Of a stretch of 44,219 nt of DNA, positions 42,356 to 44,219 are shown in pieces. The DNA is from Gammaproteobacteria bacterium. GTDB lineage: Bacteria; Pseudomonadota; Gammaproteobacteria; Pseudomonadales; Azotimanducaceae. The stretch lies in the NCBI GenBank assembly GCA_028821125.1, contig JAPPHD010000024.1, positions 1-44,219 of the forward strand, given 5' to 3'. Numbering within the stretch: the stretch's first letter is position 1; the number at the start of each line of letters is the position of its first letter. A program made the position numbers and the translations under genes. Below the pieces are notes generated by a model. That model was given only the letters and a program-made list of their open reading frames with translations. It had not been told where the DNA came from and ran no database searches.

Positions 42356-43294
42356 TCAGGCTTCGAACGGCCAGGGGGCGAGGCCACCAATGGCGTTGCG
42401 GATATCCATGGAAAGATTGACGGAGGCCACCCTCTGCCGGGACTGGAAGTCGTACAGGCTGATGGTCGACGGTGACGAACCGGCGGCCACGAACCTCTCG
42501 CCGATCACGCAGAGGCCGCGGGCGAATCCCTGCCGCAGGTCGCCGGTGTCTTCCTTGGCGCCGAATTCGATTTCAGACTCATCGAAGGATGCCGCCCTGA
42601 AAGCGAGGCTGGTCCCGTCGCGGCCGGCGTAACGCACGCAGCCGCTTTCCGTGTCGTTCAGCAGCACGCCGTCCCGGTACGGCCGGGCGTTGTGCGCCTC
42701 ACCGGGCAGCGAGCAGACCGCTGACACCTCCATTTCGTTGCCCAGGTGCAACAGCGCCTCGGTGCGCAGGCCGCTGAAGTAGATGCCGGTGCCGTCGACG
42801 TGAACCATGTTGATGTGGTAGTCGTTGACGGGCACCGGGCCCATGTTCGAACGCGGGTCGAAGGTATGGCCGGCCCATTGGCCGTGCTGCCGGATGAGGT
42901 GGTAGCCCCAGACGTACTCCCGGGTGCCCAGGTCGAAGGCGAGCAGGCTGTCGAAACCCGGCGAGGTCAGGAAGACCTTGTCCTTGTACCGGCAGATCTC
43001 GTGGCAGTCGTCGAGGTAGCGGTTGCGGCTGAAGGTCTTGATGCTGAAGTCGGGGCCGCAGCGGAACAGCAAGTCGCTCCCGGCGATCAGCACCTCCTCG
43101 TCGCAGGGGGCGATGCCCCGCAGGCCGCGGTCGCCGCTGGCGCCTTCGAAGTCCATGCCGCCCGTGTTCCAATCGAAGAGCTGCTCGGTGGTGCGCTCCT
43201 CGAAGTCGACCACGAAGACGCCGCCTTCGCTCTTGTCCCTGTGGGTGCCGCGTACGACCGATGTCGTGACGAGCCTGGGCAGTCGCAGCGTCAT
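42356..43294 (-). CDS. Conserved hypothetical, beta-propeller-like protein
   Basis: I do not recognise a named gene. The 312-residue product, taken from ATG 43294 (GGAG eleven bases upstream), shows several repeating strand patterns such as EICRYKDKVFLTSPGFDSLL, INMVHVDGTGIYFSGLRTEA, AHNARPYRDGVLLNDTESG and GLCVIGERFVAAGSSPST, which resemble blades of a beta-propeller. It has no signal peptide. A farther ATG at 43384 would add 30 non-typical residues. It starts the minus-strand trio, 47 bp upstream of the DMGDH-like gene, and its 5' end is divergent from the second hydroxylase gene. A binding or structural role in the same pathway is possible; no catalytic motif is seen. Confidence 0.6.
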   Translation of the reverse strand: MTLRLPRLVTTSVVRGTHRDKSEGGVFVVDFEERTTEQLFDWNTGGMDFEGASGDRGLRGIAPCDEEVLIAGSDLLFRCGPDFSIKTFSRNRYLDDCHEICRYKDKVFLTSPGFDSLLAFDLGTREYVWGYHLIRQHGQWAGHTFDPRSNMGPVPVNDYHINMVHVDGTGIYFSGLRTEALLHLGNEMEVSAVCSLPGEAHNARPYRDGVLLNDTESGCVRYAGRDGTSLAFRAASFDESEIEFGAKEDTGDLRQGFARGLCVIGERFVAAGSSPSTISLYDFQSRQRVASVNLSMDIRNAIGGLAPWPFEA

Positions 43295-43449
43295 GGCGCG
43301 GTCAACTCCGGCCGAAACGGGCCATGTCGTCAGCCGGCGCGTTACGTTGTTCGCCCGGAGCGGGAGCCTGGTGCCCGTTTGCATTCATGGGTGGCCGAAC
43401 TTAGGCTGGCATCGGAAAAGATTCAGCCTATCTTACATCGCCCGCCACC

Positions 43450-44103
43450 ATGGACATCGAGGTACCGTTGCGCGATCTCGGCGCCGTCGACGCCACTGCG
43501 TTGCGCGACGCCATCCTCGCCCAGGAAGAGGTCGCCTGGCACGAAGACCGGTCCCGCCAGGAGTCCTTCTACGTCCACGACCAGACCCGGTCGATCGTGA
43601 TGATCGCGGTGGACGACGATTCCTGGCCGGCGGGCGCGGTCAGCCGCGGCCCCGGTTGGAACCGCATCGCGGACGCCGCCTTGCCGGTCATGCAGAAAAT
43701 CGTCGCCGCCCACTACCCCGAAGGCGGCGAAGTCATCCGCGCCATCGCCGCGAACCTCGAGGCCGGCAGCAGAATCCGTGCCCACAGCGACATCCACCAG
43801 TCGTTCCATTGCGCACACCGCATCCACGTGCCCATCACCACCAACCCCAAGGTCTGGTACACCATTCACGGCCGCCCCTTCCAGCTCAAGCCCGGCCACG
43901 CCTTCGAGATCAACAACCAGGCCCAGCACAGCGTCACCAACCGGGGAACCAAAGACCGCATCACCTTCATCTTCGACTACATCCCCCCCGGCCCCCTGGC
44001 CTACGACCCCGGCCGCGGCAGGCAGAGACCCGAGAACCTGAGCATCCAACCCCCCGGCCTCGCATTCCGCGTTCCACGAGAAACTTCGGGTGCCGACAAT
44101 TGA
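43450..44103 (+). CDS. Aspartyl/asparaginyl beta-hydroxylase-like dioxygenase
   Basis: A 217-residue protein with the AspH cupin core. The metal-binding HxD motif is AHSDIHQS (His112, Asp114), followed by HRIHVPITTNPKVWYTIHG, the distal His160 in NNQAQHSVTN, and Arg170 (KDRITFIFDY) for 2-oxoglutarate. This core matches the C-terminal domain of the fusion protein at 38509-39801 block by block (for example HKIHVPLITN against HRIHVPITTN), so the two are paralogues. The gene is divergent from the propeller-like gene with 155 bp between starts. Substrate is unknown; small-molecule or peptide hydroxylation are both possible. The final 116 bases of the window (44104-44219) hold no complete gene. Confidence 0.85.
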   Translation: MDIEVPLRDLGAVDATALRDAILAQEEVAWHEDRSRQESFYVHDQTRSIVMIAVDDDSWPAGAVSRGPGWNRIADAALPVMQKIVAAHYPEGGEVIRAIAANLEAGSRIRAHSDIHQSFHCAHRIHVPITTNPKVWYTIHGRPFQLKPGHAFEINNQAQHSVTNRGTKDRITFIFDYIPPGPLAYDPGRGRQRPENLSIQPPGLAFRVPRETSGADN

Positions 44104-44219
44104 ACGTCAGGCGAGTCGGGAACCCGACGCGCCGGGACGTCGGCGTGGAAGGAACCATGTCGAGTCTCGGGAAAGAGTTCGTATGCGGCGCTTCCCTTTC
44201 GGCGCGTTAAGCTCGTCCG

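Overview
The window is a stretch of GC-rich chromosome from a Gram-negative bacterium, most likely a gammaproteobacterium. It carries LPS inner-core and lipid A genes (lpxL/htrB-type acyltransferase, hldE, waaA), an outer-membrane TolC protein, a TonB-dependent receptor, and the DUF1249(yqiB)-cpdA-parE-parC neighbourhood typical of Gammaproteobacteria. A TMADH-family flavoprotein, a dimethylglycine/sarcosine dehydrogenase-type enzyme and a two-repeat 'RVINRS' surface protein fit a marine, perhaps host-associated lineage, but that habitat is inference. No rRNA, tRNA or CRISPR array was seen.

Layout. (1) 1-1069: an AT-richer left edge with a Vsr-type endonuclease gene and no visible partner methylase. 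(2) 1070-4459: acyltransferase, hldE and exodeoxyribonuclease III. (3) 4508-8608: an amino-acid metabolism block (PLP aminotransferase and ornithine cyclodeaminase family protein on +, aldo/keto reductase and FAD oxidoreductase on -). (4) 8841-14717: a small ribbon-helix-helix-like protein, waaA, tolC, a 310-bp non-coding inverted-repeat element (MITE-like), an O-antigen ligase/polymerase-like membrane protein and a polysaccharide pyruvyl transferase-like protein. (5) 14965-20770: DUF1249, cpdA, parE, parC. (6) 20803-21030: remnant of a tyrosine-recombinase integrase. (7) 21092-32944: a long minus-strand run. Read 5' to 3' it holds a circularly permuted ATP-grasp protein, an alpha-E protein, an anti-sigma-type kinase, a STAS antagonist, a REC-PP2C phosphatase, a periplasmic binding protein, a sensor histidine kinase, an ammonium transporter, a dihaem cytochrome c and a surface protein. 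(8) 33463-44103: TonB receptor, TMADH-like flavoprotein, then a minus-strand trio (propeller-like protein, DMGDH-like dehydrogenase, sulfotransferase-hydroxylase fusion), and divergent from it a second aspartyl-hydroxylase-like dioxygenase.

How the genes may work together. The binding protein, kinase, REC-phosphatase, STAS protein and anti-sigma kinase overlap or abut, so they look like one input-to-partner-switch circuit. Its ligand and output are not encoded visibly here; the ammonium transporter and cytochrome lie immediately downstream. The right-hand block combines an importer, two flavin enzymes of methylated-amine type, two related Fe(II)/2-oxoglutarate-type hydroxylases (one fused to a sulfotransferase) and a propeller-like protein. 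It reads as a pathway for an N-methylated small molecule that is not one of the textbook ones, because the TMADH-like enzyme lacks the cysteine that binds FMN covalently and several substrate-pocket residues. These two regions are the best candidates for undescribed systems.
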